In this document: piece after piece, positions 25,030 through 34,176 of the stretch
Numbering within the stretch: the stretch's first letter is position 1
Layout: every line of letters starts with the position of its first letter
Source of the DNA: Saccharospirillum sp043196875
GTDB lineage: Bacteria; Pseudomonadota; Gammaproteobacteria; Pseudomonadales; Natronospirillaceae
Assembly: GCF_043196875.1 (NCBI RefSeq)
Contig: NZ_JBEBMX010000009.1
Location: 101,704-165,703, forward strand
Direction: 5' to 3'
Length of the DNA stretch: 64,000 nt
Notes under the pieces: model-generated
What the model saw: only the letters and a program-made list of their open reading frames with translations
Told to the model about the DNA's origin: nothing
Databases searched by the model: none
Translations under genes and position numbers: made by a program

Positions 25030-25845
25030 TTACAACAAGGAAAACCGCTGGTGTTTGGCGGTGACGGGACAATCAAAAGACATTTCGACCGCCTTGAGCT
25101 TCATCCCTTCATTACTCTTATTACCCTCTCCATAGCGGGGATCACCGATAACGGGATGGCCGATGCCGTCAAAGTGACGTCGAATCTGATGTTTTCGGCC
25201 AGTCTCAATCCACACATCCAAAGTCGATCGGTTCGGTTCTGCTTCGTATTTCAGTTTCTTAAATCGAGTCAGGGCTGACTTTCCCTCTATTTCGCTGTTG
25301 ATCACCCCTTCGTCTTTTATATCGCCCAACACTTCCACGCGATAACGCTTGGTCACAGCGCTGCCGGAGGCGAACAACTCCGACAGCTGCGCGGCGGCTT
25401 TGCGGCTGTGCGCGAGAATCATCAGACCGGACGCTTCGCGGTCGAGACGATGAATCAGAAACACTTCCCGGCGCGGCGTGAAATACAGCTCGACCAGACG
25501 CGGCAGGGCAGCATGATCGCCCCAGTCGGTGCCCTGGCTGAGCACGCCCGGTGGTTTGTCCCAAACGGAATAATGCGATTCATCGGCGATCAATCGTGGC
25601 AATGGCGGTTTGATCGCCAACAATTCTTCGTCGTAAAAGACTTCAAAACGATCGCCAGGCACGATGTCGGTCATCGCCCGGCGCAGCCGACGACGCTTGC
25701 CCTTTTTGCCATCGACATGCCAGACGGCGCCCTTGTTCATCATGTCCTTAAGCTTGGACTTGGACAGCTCAATGTTGTCGACCAGAAAGTCGATGGCGAT
25801 CAAGGCGTCGCTGTCTTCAACTTCCAGTACCAGGTCTATCTGCAT
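25030..25845 (-). CDS. RluA-family pseudouridine synthase
   Basis: 271 aa. A short N-terminal S4-like region (LSKSKLKDMMNKGAV) is followed by the synthase domain. The catalytic motif HRLDREASGL contains the conserved Asp, and the late motifs TGRKHQIRRHF and HPVIGDPRYG are typical of the RluA/RluC/TruC group. It isomerises uridine to pseudouridine in rRNA or tRNA; the exact target cannot be assigned. ATG at 25845, 53 bases downstream of the TIGR03545 gene and on the same strand. Confidence 0.88.
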   Translation of the reverse strand: MQIDLVLEVEDSDALIAIDFLVDNIELSKSKLKDMMNKGAVWHVDGKKGKRRRLRRAMTDIVPGDRFEVFYDEELLAIKPPLPRLIADESHYSVWDKPPGVLSQGTDWGDHAALPRLVELYFTPRREVFLIHRLDREASGLMILAHSRKAAAQLSELFASGSAVTKRYRVEVLGDIKDEGVINSEIEGKSALTRFKKLKYEAEPNRSTLDVWIETGRKHQIRRHFDGIGHPVIGDPRYGEGNKSNEGMKLKAVEMSFDCPVTAKHQRFSLL

Positions 25846-25898
25846 AACAGGTGTTTTCTCACTGGCGGCCTGGGCCGCCTTAAAAGGACCCGCCGAAG

Positions 25899-27797
25899 TT
25901 AAAACGGCAGGTCGAGTTTTTTGATTTGATCTTTAATGGCGTCTTCGGCTTGCGATTCCAAACGCCGCAGCCGTTGCTGCAAACGATCACGCTCGGATTC
26001 GATGCGATCGGTCACTTCAGCCTGGAATTCGTCAGCCTGCGCCTGGACTCTATCGCGCTCGGCGCGCACCTCGGCCAAACGCTCGTCAAGCGGCGCCCGC
26101 AACTGCGCCGCTTCGGCGTCGATGCTGGCGCGGCTTTGTGCCAGCCAGCGGTCGTATTCTTCGCGTACGACACGGCTCAGCGCCTGGTTCAATTGATTAT
26201 CGAGATCGGATGTTAACGACAGCTGCGGCCGACGCACAGTGCCGTCGATGGCGATGCCCATATCGAAAGAACTGACGCTGCCCAAGGCCTGGTTCAATAA
26301 CGCTGTGGTACGGCTGTTGCCACCGGCCGCAAAGTTGCTGTCACTGAATCGCAGTGCCAAATTGCCATCCAGTTCGCCATCGATGACATCGACCGTACCC
26401 GACAGATCGGTACGGCCCGGCACCCAGTCCAGTTGCGCATCGGCTACCGCAACACGGCGGTCGCCCAACCCCAGATCACGACCGAATAATTCGAAGCGGT
26501 CGTGGACGCTGTCGCCACGGCGGTCGAGCACGCCGGCAATGCGCAGGCGCGGATCGTCCAGATCGCCTTTAACGATTTCGATGCGTACCGGCCGGCCAGT
26601 CATGCTTTGCTGACCGGTCACATCCAGCAATTGGATGCGCCAGGGTTGGCCGTCGGCTTCAAAACCGATCAGCGCTTCGCGCAACATGAAGTCTGGCGCC
26701 GGATTGGGATGTGGGAAGCGCACGTAACGACCATCGAGGCGTTGTGGGCCGTCTTCGTTAGGTTCCGGAGCCAGCCGTGCCAACCAGGGGGACGCCTGTT
26801 CATACCAGTCCTGGATTTGCTCAACCTGATCGAAAATCTCGTCGCCGAGCAGCATGCGGCCAAAGCGCGTCGCGGTGGCCGCATTCAGCGGGTACTTCTC
26901 TTTCAGTGCGCTCCAGTCTCGTGCCGGTGCTGCGCTGACATCTGCAAGCGCATCCTCGGCGGTCTGCACCGCATCGCGCGCGGCCTGACGCGCATTGGCG
27001 ACACTGAGTTGATCGCGGGCGGCCTGTTCGGCCAGTGCATTCAAATCGTCCCGGGTACGGCGTACTGCCTCGATACTGTCGAGACGCCGCTCGCCCAATG
27101 CATCCAGACGGCGATCGTAATCGTCCAGGCTGGCGTCGTCGGGTAAGGCATCCAACGCTGAGGAGACATTGTCGCTGGCGGTTTGCATTTGGGTCTGGGC
27201 CCGGCTGACCGCTGTGCGGGTCTGCTCAAGATTCGACAACGCCACCTGCGTCGGGTCTGGCAAAGAAGAACCCGAGGACGCATTGGCAACGCTGGCGGTT
27301 TCGCCGCCGGCATTGGTACGACTCGATGCCGGTGAAGCACCGCCGGCGTCAGCCGTTGCCGGCGCAGCAGCTGCGGTTGTATCGGTGTTATTGGTGCTGT
27401 TGCTACTGTCGGTGTTAGTCGCTTCGGCTTGCCGCAACACCCGTCCCGGGCGGCGGCGTTCGGTACCTGAACGCATGCCATCAACAATCATCGCTTCGAT
27501 GTTGATGCGGCCGAAAAACAACGGCGCCAGACGCAACTGCAGCCGCGCCTCATCGAGTTCGAACAGGTTCTTGGTCGGTTCATCGACATCGGTGATGCGC
27601 AGGTTTTCGAGTTTGAAACCAATCGGGCTGAAGGTCAGATCAACATCACCAACGTTCACTTCGGCGCCATTGATGCGCGTACCGCCGGCTTCTATACCGG
27701 CTTTGATCCAGTTATCAATAAAGAAAAATCCAATCACCAGCAACAGCGCCAGGACCGCCACAAAACCGATCAAACCGCTCCAGCGAAATACTTTCAT
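25899..27797 (-). CDS. TIGR03545-family envelope protein
   Basis: 632 aa. One N-terminal membrane helix (VAVLALLLVIGFFFIDNWI) is followed by AsmA-like strands (VGDVDLTFSPIGFKLENLRI, LFFGRINIEAMIVDGMRSGT). A low-complexity Ala/Ser/Thr/Asn linker lies at ~120-190. Next come long helices and a second beta-rich part (LRIAGVLDRRGDSVHDRFEL). The C-terminus is a long Arg/Glu/Gln coiled coil. This fits the TIGR03545 family, which is found next to TIGR03546 as it is here (12 bases apart). AsmA-like proteins span the periplasm and may move lipids. The role of this pair is not established. Confidence 0.85.
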   Translation of the reverse strand: MKVFRWSGLIGFVAVLALLLVIGFFFIDNWIKAGIEAGGTRINGAEVNVGDVDLTFSPIGFKLENLRITDVDEPTKNLFELDEARLQLRLAPLFFGRINIEAMIVDGMRSGTERRRPGRVLRQAEATNTDSSNSTNNTDTTAAAAPATADAGGASPASSRTNAGGETASVANASSGSSLPDPTQVALSNLEQTRTAVSRAQTQMQTASDNVSSALDALPDDASLDDYDRRLDALGERRLDSIEAVRRTRDDLNALAEQAARDQLSVANARQAARDAVQTAEDALADVSAAPARDWSALKEKYPLNAATATRFGRMLLGDEIFDQVEQIQDWYEQASPWLARLAPEPNEDGPQRLDGRYVRFPHPNPAPDFMLREALIGFEADGQPWRIQLLDVTGQQSMTGRPVRIEIVKGDLDDPRLRIAGVLDRRGDSVHDRFELFGRDLGLGDRRVAVADAQLDWVPGRTDLSGTVDVIDGELDGNLALRFSDSNFAAGGNSRTTALLNQALGSVSSFDMGIAIDGTVRRPQLSLTSDLDNQLNQALSRVVREEYDRWLAQSRASIDAEAAQLRAPLDERLAEVRAERDRVQAQADEFQAEVTDRIESERDRLQQRLRRLESQAEDAIKDQIKKLDLPF

Positions 27798-27809
27798 CTC
27801 AGCGATTCC

Positions 27810-28313
27810 TTATGGCAGTTTCTGATAGAGGTCATAGAGTTTGCTGGCCTTCAGCGCCTGGACAATTTTCAGGCGCTCCAGCGACGGCATCAGCTTGGCG
27901 CGGTAACCCACTACGCTGTAACGGAACAACAGCACGACCGGCACAAACAGCAGCACCGAGATCACCAGACTGCCCAGCGTGACGGTGTGGTTAAAACGGG
28001 TCAGTTGCCAGAAGTCATTCTGATAGAGGCCAGTCCAGAAATCGCTCCAGCTGGGCGCCATCAGCCAGGCGTAACCCAACTGATCAAACAGCGGATCGAG
28101 CAAATAAGCGAAGCCGGAGAAGATGGCCCAGAGCGCAAAAAAGGTGGCGAGATTGACGCGGAAGATAAAGGCAAACAGCAGGATCAGGGCATTGTGCATC
28201 GACAACACCGGCGTCAGGCCGATGATCAACGCCAGGCCGGCGGCAAAGGAAATCTGCCAGGGGCCGGCCTCGGAATTTAAAGCACGCAGAATTTTCAGCA
28301 ACAGGGTCAGCAT
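27810..28313 (-). CDS. TIGR03546-family inner membrane protein
   Basis: 167 aa with about four hydrophobic segments. The N-terminal motif GPWQISFAAGLALIIGLTPVLSMHNALILLFAFIFRVNLA is characteristic of the TIGR03546 (DUF2062-like) family. It is encoded directly upstream of its constant partner TIGR03545. Both are probably inner-membrane and act together in the envelope. ATG at 28313. Confidence 0.85.
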   Translation of the reverse strand: MLTLLLKILRALNSEAGPWQISFAAGLALIIGLTPVLSMHNALILLFAFIFRVNLATFFALWAIFSGFAYLLDPLFDQLGYAWLMAPSWSDFWTGLYQNDFWQLTRFNHTVTLGSLVISVLLFVPVVLLFRYSVVGYRAKLMPSLERLKIVQALKASKLYDLYQKLP

Positions 28314-28413
28314 GGATGGACCTCAGGTCTTAGAAGCGTCTTAGCGGCTAGCAAAATAACCGCCTTAAAAAGGCAAACATCACAGCGCAGTGTATCCCGA
28401 CCGGGGCAGCACG

Positions 28414-29250
28414 TCAGCCGGCCGTCGTGCTGAGATTCACCTTTTGTTCAGTCGTGTTCGCGACATCACTGTGTTGCGTTTGCTTGCGTAATAAACGATC
28501 CACGATCCGGCTGGCAGCGACCATACCGAAGCTTGCCGTTACCATCATCGAAGCGCCAAAGCCGGTGGCGCAATCGAGCCGCACGCTGTCGCCGTCGCTC
28601 GGCTTTGCCGCGCAGACCTCGCCATCAGCCTGTGGGTAGCGCAACTGTTCGGTGGAATAGACGCACTCGATACCGAACTTGCGTTTGGCGTTGCGACTGA
28701 AGCCGTATTCGCGGCGCAGCAATTGACGGGTGCGTGCGGCTAAAGGGTCCTGAATAGTGCGACTGAGATCGTCGACCTTGATCTGCAACGGATCGATCTG
28801 CCCGCCAGCACCACCGGTGGTGACCAGACTAATGCGGCGGCGCTTGCAGAAGTTAATCAGCGCCGCTTTGACGCGTACGCTGTCGATGGCATCGAGCACC
28901 GCATCCGGTGCCGGGTCCAGGTAACGAATCAGGTTGTCCGGCGTCAGAAAATCGCTGATCGCCTCCACCTCAATCGCTGGATTAATAGCCCGTAAGCGCT
29001 CGGCCATAACATCGACTTTCATGCGGCCGATGTTGCCTTCCAGGGCGTGCGATTGGCGGTTGGTGTTGGAGACACAGACATCGTCCAGATCGATCAGCGT
29101 AATGCGACCCACAGCGGTGCGCGCCAGGGCCTCGGCCGCCCAACTGCCGACACCGCCAAGACCGACCACAACCACATGACGTTGCTGCAAATAGCTCGTC
29201 TGGTCGCGTCCGTATAAGCGCTGGGTGCCGCCAAAACGATCACTGCTCAT
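28414..29250 (-). CDS. tcdA: tRNA threonylcarbamoyladenosine dehydratase (TcdA/CsdL)
   Basis: 278 aa. It is an E1/ThiF-like fold with the ATP-binding motif VVVVGLGGVGSWAAEALART, the acidic DLDDVCVSNTNRQ strand and the SLVTTGGAGGQIDP segment specific to TcdA. The C-terminal QTHSDV region is short. The enzyme adenylates and cyclises t6A at position 37 of ANN-decoding tRNAs to ct6A. ATG at 29250 is divergent from the MalY-like gene. Length and motifs match E. coli TcdA. Confidence 0.92.
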   Translation of the reverse strand: MSSDRFGGTQRLYGRDQTSYLQQRHVVVVGLGGVGSWAAEALARTAVGRITLIDLDDVCVSNTNRQSHALEGNIGRMKVDVMAERLRAINPAIEVEAISDFLTPDNLIRYLDPAPDAVLDAIDSVRVKAALINFCKRRRISLVTTGGAGGQIDPLQIKVDDLSRTIQDPLAARTRQLLRREYGFSRNAKRKFGIECVYSTEQLRYPQADGEVCAAKPSDGDSVRLDCATGFGASMMVTASFGMVAASRIVDRLLRKQTQHSDVANTTEQKVNLSTTAG

Positions 29251-29374
29251 CTGCCTGTTACCTCACCTTACCGAGCCTGATAAAAACGGCGCGCATTGTA
29301 GCAGAAGCACCGCCAGAACTTGCCAGTTTTGCCGCCTTGCGGCAGCATGCCGCCAAACCTCAATAGATCCTGCC

Positions 29375-30505
29375 ATGTTTAACGCTGTCGATCGTCGCAA
29401 TACTCACGCCATTAAACTCGAACGCTACCGCGACCAACCGGTGCTGCCCATGTGGGTCGCCGATATGGACCTGGCCACCGCGCCAACGGTGCAACAAGCG
29501 CTGGAGCAACGCTTCAGTAACCCGGTGCACGGTTACACTCATCCCTGGCCGGAATTGAATCAGGCCGTGGTCAACTGGTGCGCCCAGGAATACGACTGGG
29601 CTATTGAGCCGGATTGGATTTTATGGATGCCGGGCGTGGTGCCCAGTTTCAACTTGGCGATCCAGGCCTTCGCCCAAGGTGGCCGCGTTATTGTGCAGGA
29701 ACCGAATTATCCGCCGTTACGGGCAGCAGCCAAGCATCGCGACTGCACGCCCGTCCCCTTATCGGTGCACTTCGATGGCGAGCGCTGGATCTGGGACTGG
29801 CAACAGCTGACCACGGAACTGGCGCATCCGGACTGCCATCTGATGATTCTGTGCAACCCCATGAATCCGCACGGCACCGCGCTCGAGCGCAACGATCTGG
29901 AGCGTCTGGCGCAACTGTGCCAGGCCCACCAGGTGGTGCTCTGTTCCGATGAGATTCATTGCGATCTGCGTCTGGACGGCGGCCAGCATTGCCCGGCCGG
30001 CTCAGTGGATGCTGTGCGCGATAACAGCCTGACGCTAATGGCCGCCAGCAAGACCTTTAACGTCGCCGGCCTCGGCTGTTCATTTGCCATCGTGCCCAGT
30101 GCCCAGCTGCGCAGTCGATACCAGAAAACCGGGCAGGACCTACTACCGCACCCTTCTTTCCCAGGCTATTTTGCGGCCGAAGCGGCTTTCACCGGGGGCA
30201 AACCCTGGTTGGATGCACTGCGGCTGCAATTACGCGATAACCGCGACCGTCTGGCAGAAGCGATCAACGCCCTGCCCGGCCTGCGTTACCGGCCGCAACC
30301 GGCGACGTTCCTGGCGTGGATTGAATCCGATTTTGCACCGGGAGAAGCCATGCGGCATTTTGTTGCGGCGGGCGTTATGCCCAGTGATGGCCGCGACTTT
30401 GGCAATGATCGGGCAGTACGACTGAACTTCGGTACCGATGCGGCAACACTGGAAGAGGCGATTAAGCGACTGGATGATTATTGGCGCCAGAAGATGCCAA
30501 GCTGA
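29375..30505 (+). CDS. MalY/PatB-type C-S lyase (class I/II aminotransferase fold)
   Basis: 376 aa from ATG 29375. The N-terminus (MFNAVDRRNTHAIKLERY, then LPMWVADMD) is diagnostic for the MalY/PatB group of PLP enzymes. Other motifs are NPMNPHG, CSDEIHCDL and the PLP lysine in AASKTFNVAGLG. These enzymes cleave C-S bonds in cystathionine and related thioethers, giving homocysteine or thiols, pyruvate and ammonia. An in-frame upstream extension to 29225 lacks conserved residues. The final 28 bases overlap the 3' end of the convergent DUF3024 gene. Confidence 0.9.
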   Translation: MFNAVDRRNTHAIKLERYRDQPVLPMWVADMDLATAPTVQQALEQRFSNPVHGYTHPWPELNQAVVNWCAQEYDWAIEPDWILWMPGVVPSFNLAIQAFAQGGRVIVQEPNYPPLRAAAKHRDCTPVPLSVHFDGERWIWDWQQLTTELAHPDCHLMILCNPMNPHGTALERNDLERLAQLCQAHQVVLCSDEIHCDLRLDGGQHCPAGSVDAVRDNSLTLMAASKTFNVAGLGCSFAIVPSAQLRSRYQKTGQDLLPHPSFPGYFAAEAAFTGGKPWLDALRLQLRDNRDRLAEAINALPGLRYRPQPATFLAWIESDFAPGEAMRHFVAAGVMPSDGRDFGNDRAVRLNFGTDAATLEEAIKRLDDYWRQKMPS

Positions 30506-30825
30506 TCGTCTTCAACCGCATCGAGTAATGGCTCGGGCCGACTCAGCTCCGGACTGTCGGGCACTCTGAGCCAGCGTCCACGGGTACCGCGAAAGTACAG
30601 CCGCCAGCGATCCTCACGCCAGTTCAACAACGCGATGGGCAGCGTCACCGTTTCACGCGTTAACGGATGCGGCGTGGTTTGCTGAATCACCAGCGCTGTT
30701 TTATATAATTGACCGGTCAGTTCGACATCCCGACGCCGACGTTCCAGAAACCGCGCCAGACCTTGCTCGGCCTGCCTGCGAACGAATTCCGGCAAGGTCA
30801 CGGGATTTTCCAAAGAGGCACTCAC
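30478..30825 (-). CDS. DUF3024 domain protein
   Basis: About 115 aa from GTG 30825, which has GGAAGGA seven bases upstream. The pattern LPEFVRRQAEQGLARFLERRR, a middle PIALLNWREDRWRLYFRG and the terminal LLDAVEDDQLGIFW match the DUF3024 family as I know it. Family function is unknown. Its start codon is only five bases from the start codon of the divergent DUF3820 gene, so each gene's ribosome site lies inside the other. A longer frame reaching 30987 would run across that gene and is rejected. Confidence 0.68.
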   Translation of the reverse strand: MSASLENPVTLPEFVRRQAEQGLARFLERRRRDVELTGQLYKTALVIQQTTPHPLTRETVTLPIALLNWREDRWRLYFRGTRGRWLRVPDSPELSRPEPLLDAVEDDQLGIFWRQ

Positions 30826-30830
30826 ACAGC

Positions 30831-31058
30831 ATGTCCTTCCAACAACAAGATCTGATCGAACTGGCACGAACCACCATGCCCTTTGGCAAATATAGCGGAC
30901 GTCCGCTGATTCGCCTGCCCGAAGAGTATTTGCTGTGGTTTCAGGGCAAAGGCTGGCCGGCCGGTCGCCTGGGTCAGTTGATGGCACTGGCGCTGCTGAT
31001 CCGCAGTGAAGGCCTGGAATCGCTGATTACCCCGCTGATGGAAAACCCGTCGCGATGA
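30831..31058 (+). CDS. DUF3820-family small protein
   Basis: 75 aa. The sequence MPFGKYSGRPLIRLPEEYLLWFQGKGWPAGRLGQLM is the complete DUF3820 signature; the family includes a protein described as a quorum-sensing-regulated virulence factor in Pseudomonas. It is a cytosolic protein with an exonuclease-accessory-like fold. Its stop overlaps the next gene's start (ATGA), so three genes here (30831-32118) form a translationally coupled operon. Confidence 0.85.
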   Translation: MSFQQQDLIELARTTMPFGKYSGRPLIRLPEEYLLWFQGKGWPAGRLGQLMALALLIRSEGLESLITPLMENPSR

Positions 31059-31750
31059 CCGAAGTGCTCAGTTGGCGTGGTGAGCAGATTCCCATTCGTC
31101 GCTCCAAGCGCAAAACGCTGGCGCTGCACGTCCGTGATGGTCAGGTCGAACTGCGCCTGCCCAACCGTACCCGCTCGGCCGAAGTGCTGGCCTTTGTCGA
31201 CAGCCGGGCCGAGTGGATCAACAAGGTTCGCGAACATCAGCGCCAACGCAGTGACGAACGGCCGGATTTTTCACAGGCAGCGTTTTGCCCGCTGATGGAT
31301 CAACAATTACAACTGCTGCTGCGCCCCGGTCGTAAAGCGCAATGGCAGCAGCTCGGTGACAGCCTGCAGTTGGATGTCGCCGATCTCGATAAAGACAGCG
31401 TGCACAGCCTGCTGGCCGACTTTTATAAGGCACAGGCGCGGCACATACTGACGCAGAAAACCGAACAACTGCTCGCCGCCCGGGGCTGGTCGGACCGGCT
31501 GCTCGACATCCGCCTGCGCCGCACCCGAACCAAGTGGGGACATTGCACCGCCGAAGGCCGCATTCAGTACAATTGGCTGATTATGCTGGCACCGGAGCGC
31601 GTTGTTGATTATCTGGTGGCGCATGAAACCGCTCATTTGCTCCACCCGCATCATGGCCCGGCGTTCTGGGCTGAAGTCAATCGCAGCCATCCCAGTTGGA
31701 AGAGCGAACGCCGCTGGCTGCACGAAAACGGACACCGTTTGCAGTTATGA
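31055..31750 (+). CDS. YgjP-like (DUF45) zinc metallopeptidase
   Basis: 231 aa. The N-terminal beta region (IPIRRSKRKTLALHVRDGQVELRLPN) and the motif TRTKWGHCTAEGRIQYNW are typical of the YgjP/DUF45 family. The zincin active site is HETAHLLHPHHGPAFW, in which HExxH plus a later His coordinate zinc. The cellular substrate is not known. Start ATG overlaps the DUF3820 stop and its own stop overlaps the following membrane-protein start. Confidence 0.9.
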   Translation: MTEVLSWRGEQIPIRRSKRKTLALHVRDGQVELRLPNRTRSAEVLAFVDSRAEWINKVREHQRQRSDERPDFSQAAFCPLMDQQLQLLLRPGRKAQWQQLGDSLQLDVADLDKDSVHSLLADFYKAQARHILTQKTEQLLAARGWSDRLLDIRLRRTRTKWGHCTAEGRIQYNWLIMLAPERVVDYLVAHETAHLLHPHHGPAFWAEVNRSHPSWKSERRWLHENGHRLQL

Positions 31751-32118
31751 ACCAGGAACCGCCTGTTGATCGTCGTCAACGTCGTAAGCCCGATATCTGG
31801 ATGCGCTTGCTGCACATTTCCAACGTCTCCGCCTGGATTGCCCTGCTCGGCTTTCAGTGTTTGTGGTGGATTGCCAAGCCGGAAATGAACACCGGCGTGG
31901 TGCGCTATCACCAATTGGAGATGCGCACCGAGTGGATGCAAAGCGTGTTGCCGTGGATGCCGGTAGCGCTGATCGGCTGCATCAGCCTGTCGGTCTCGGC
32001 GTTTCTGTTGAACCGTTATCGCTCGCGCCGGCGCCAGGATGGCAAGAACCGCAATCTGTGGTTGCTGCTGGTGTTGATACTGCTATCGGTGGTTTTTTAC
32101 TGGACCCAGATCCGCTAG
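31747..32118 (+). CDS. small inner-membrane protein, unknown
   Basis: 123 aa from ATG 31747, whose last two bases overlap the YgjP stop (ATGA). Three hydrophobic helices are visible: VSAWIALLGFQCLWWI, WMPVALIGCISLSVSAFLL and WLLLVLILLSVVFYW. A basic N-terminus and an Arg-rich loop before the third helix suggest N-in orientation. Not recognised beyond that. It is the last gene of the DUF3820-YgjP operon and converges on the sensor kinase with a four-base overlap of stops. Confidence 0.7.
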   Translation: MNQEPPVDRRQRRKPDIWMRLLHISNVSAWIALLGFQCLWWIAKPEMNTGVVRYHQLEMRTEWMQSVLPWMPVALIGCISLSVSAFLLNRYRSRRRQDGKNRNLWLLLVLILLSVVFYWTQIR

Positions 32119-33476
32119 GCGGCCACAGGCAAATAGAGGCGAAAGCGGGCGCCGCCGAAAGGACTGGTATCGATGCTCAGGCTTAGGCCGTAACTGGCAA
32201 GAATATCGCGCACCATGGCCAGGCCAATGCCCTGCCCCGGCTGCAAGGTATCCAGGCGCTGATGGCGGTCTAACACCTGTTCGCGCGCCTGGGGTGAAAT
32301 GCCAGGGCCATCGTCGTCGATATCCACACACCAGCGATCAGGAAAGGCGCTTTCGCGACTGACCGAAACGGTGATCACCGAACGACTGTATTTAAAGCCG
32401 TTTTCTAGCAGGTTACCCAGGACTTCCAGCAAATCGTTGGCATCCATGGCCACCGGCCAGGATTCGATATCGGGCAGGTCGAGTACCTTGTCGTTGTTAG
32501 CGAACGCCTTCTCCAGCGCCCGGCCAACCCGAACCAGGGCCTCACCCAGATCGACTCGTTGCCCCAGTACCGGCCCGGAACGCGCCTCGGTGACCGCCCG
32601 CTGCAGCTGATATCGAACAATCTGATCCATGCGCACTATCTGTTCGTTCAGTTCTTCGACATCGCCCGGATCCAGGGTGCGCATTACCGCCAGCGGCGTT
32701 TTCAGACTGTGCGCCAGATCAGCCATGGCCTGACGATAACGATCGCGCTGGCCCTGTTCGGCTTCCAACAGACGGTTCAGGTTATCGGTCAGCGGCGTTA
32801 ATTCGCTGGGGTAGCGACCGTCCAGTCGGCGCGCTTCACCGCTGCGAATGCGCTGCAGATGCAAGGCCACCTGACGCAGTGGTGCCAGCCCCCAACGCGC
32901 CACCAGCCATAGCGTCACCAACAGCGCCAGCGTCACCGCGCCCAGCCCGCCCCAGAGCTGATTGCGAAAGGCGCGTAAGGTCTGCTGCAATGGAGCCGCA
33001 TCTTCCAACACCCAGAACTCAAAGCGCGGAGTGTCACCATCGACACCCTCCCAGAGCACGGCGTAACGCTCGTAAACGTAGCCGCCGTGATCACCGAACT
33101 CTTCCTGACCGGGCGCCACATTGGCCTGGGACCGAACCCAGTCGAGTTGCTCGAACCATTGACTGGATAAGCTCTCCCAGACAACCTGCCGCTGTTCATT
33201 CAACACCAGCGCCACCAGACCGGATTCCGGTGAGTTGTAGCGTTCTTCGGCGAGGTAAGTCGGCAACCAGAACTCATTGCCGTTCAATTCCGATTCGGCC
33301 AGCAGATTGAGCACGCGCAGAAACAGGCGTTCCGATTGCCCGGTCACCAGACTGCGTTCCACGGCTCGGTCCAGCGCCAGGCCGGTAATGCCGAGAAACA
33401 ACAGTAAGACGACGGTTGCTGACACCAGCAGGCGCCGGCGCAGCGAAAAGGTGGGACGGCTTCGCTTAGCTGGCAT
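32115..33476 (-). CDS. PhoQ-like sensor histidine kinase
   Basis: 453 aa. Membrane helices at ~12-35 and ~172-193 flank a periplasmic sensor domain (~36-170) rich in acidic residues. A HAMP domain follows, then the dimerisation box DLAHSLKTPLAV with phospho-His H256. The ATP-binding domain shows LGNLLENGFKYS, DDDGPGIS and GQGIGLAMV. It resembles PhoQ in size and layout. The start overlaps the response-regulator stop by 11 bases, so the pair is coupled, with the PepSY-domain gene upstream. The ligand is not evident; Mg2+ or cationic peptides would be the analogy. Confidence 0.88.
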   Translation of the reverse strand: MPAKRSRPTFSLRRRLLVSATVVLLLFLGITGLALDRAVERSLVTGQSERLFLRVLNLLAESELNGNEFWLPTYLAEERYNSPESGLVALVLNEQRQVVWESLSSQWFEQLDWVRSQANVAPGQEEFGDHGGYVYERYAVLWEGVDGDTPRFEFWVLEDAAPLQQTLRAFRNQLWGGLGAVTLALLVTLWLVARWGLAPLRQVALHLQRIRSGEARRLDGRYPSELTPLTDNLNRLLEAEQGQRDRYRQAMADLAHSLKTPLAVMRTLDPGDVEELNEQIVRMDQIVRYQLQRAVTEARSGPVLGQRVDLGEALVRVGRALEKAFANNDKVLDLPDIESWPVAMDANDLLEVLGNLLENGFKYSRSVITVSVSRESAFPDRWCVDIDDDGPGISPQAREQVLDRHQRLDTLQPGQGIGLAMVRDILASYGLSLSIDTSPFGGARFRLYLPVAA

Positions 33477-34143
33477 CAGCGTTAAAGCGATAACCGAGAC
33501 CTCTTTGGGTCAGGATGGGATTGCGCTCGCCTTCGGGGTCGAGCTTTTTGCGCAGCCGGCGGATAAAGACTTCGATCACGTTGCTGTCGCGATCAAAATC
33601 CTGCTCATAAAGATGGTCGGTCAGCTCCGCTTTGGACACCACCTTGTCGCGGTGCAACATCAGGTATTCCAGAGTGTTGTATTCAAAGCTGGTTAAATCG
33701 ACGGATTGCCCATCGACACTGAGCGTTTTGCTGGCGGTATCCAGTTCATAGATACCAATACTCAAGGACGGCGACGCCATACCAACGCTGCGCCGCACCA
33801 GTGCTTTAATGCGCGCCAACAACTCAGCAAAGACAAAAGGCTTGGCCAGATAATCATCGGCGCCAGCTTCGAGGCCAGTCACTTTATCCTGCCAATGGCC
33901 GCGCGCGGTCAGAATCAGAATGGGAAAACCGCGGCCGGCGGCTCGCGCTTGCTTGATCAGTTCGATGCCATCGAGCTCGGGCAGTCCCAGATCGATGATG
34001 GCCGCATCGTAATCATGCTCTCGCGCCATAAAGAGGCCATCACGCCCATCGACACTGCAATCAACGGCAAAGCCTTCTTTCTTAAAGCCTTGCTGCAGAT
34101 GGTCGCGCAGACCGGCTTCATCTTCGACGATCAATAAGCGCAT
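33466..34143 (-). CDS. PhoP/OmpR-family response regulator
   Basis: 225 aa. The receiver domain (1-115) has E8/D9-type acidic residues, phospho-acceptor D51 in AIIDLGLPELDG, and the Lys in LAKPF. The C-terminal winged helix (~130-222) has VDLTSFEYNTLEYLM, NVIEVFIRRLRKKLD and a terminal RGLGYRF, all standard for OmpR/PhoP. It binds direct repeats upstream of target promoters when phosphorylated by the adjacent kinase. ATG at 34143, 33 bases after the PepSY gene. Confidence 0.93.
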   Translation of the reverse strand: MRLLIVEDEAGLRDHLQQGFKKEGFAVDCSVDGRDGLFMAREHDYDAAIIDLGLPELDGIELIKQARAAGRGFPILILTARGHWQDKVTGLEAGADDYLAKPFVFAELLARIKALVRRSVGMASPSLSIGIYELDTASKTLSVDGQSVDLTSFEYNTLEYLMLHRDKVVSKAELTDHLYEQDFDRDSNVIEVFIRRLRKKLDPEGERNPILTQRGLGYRFNADAS

Positions 34144-34176
34144 CGTTCTCTCCTGGTGTGAGCTGGCCTGGAGTGA

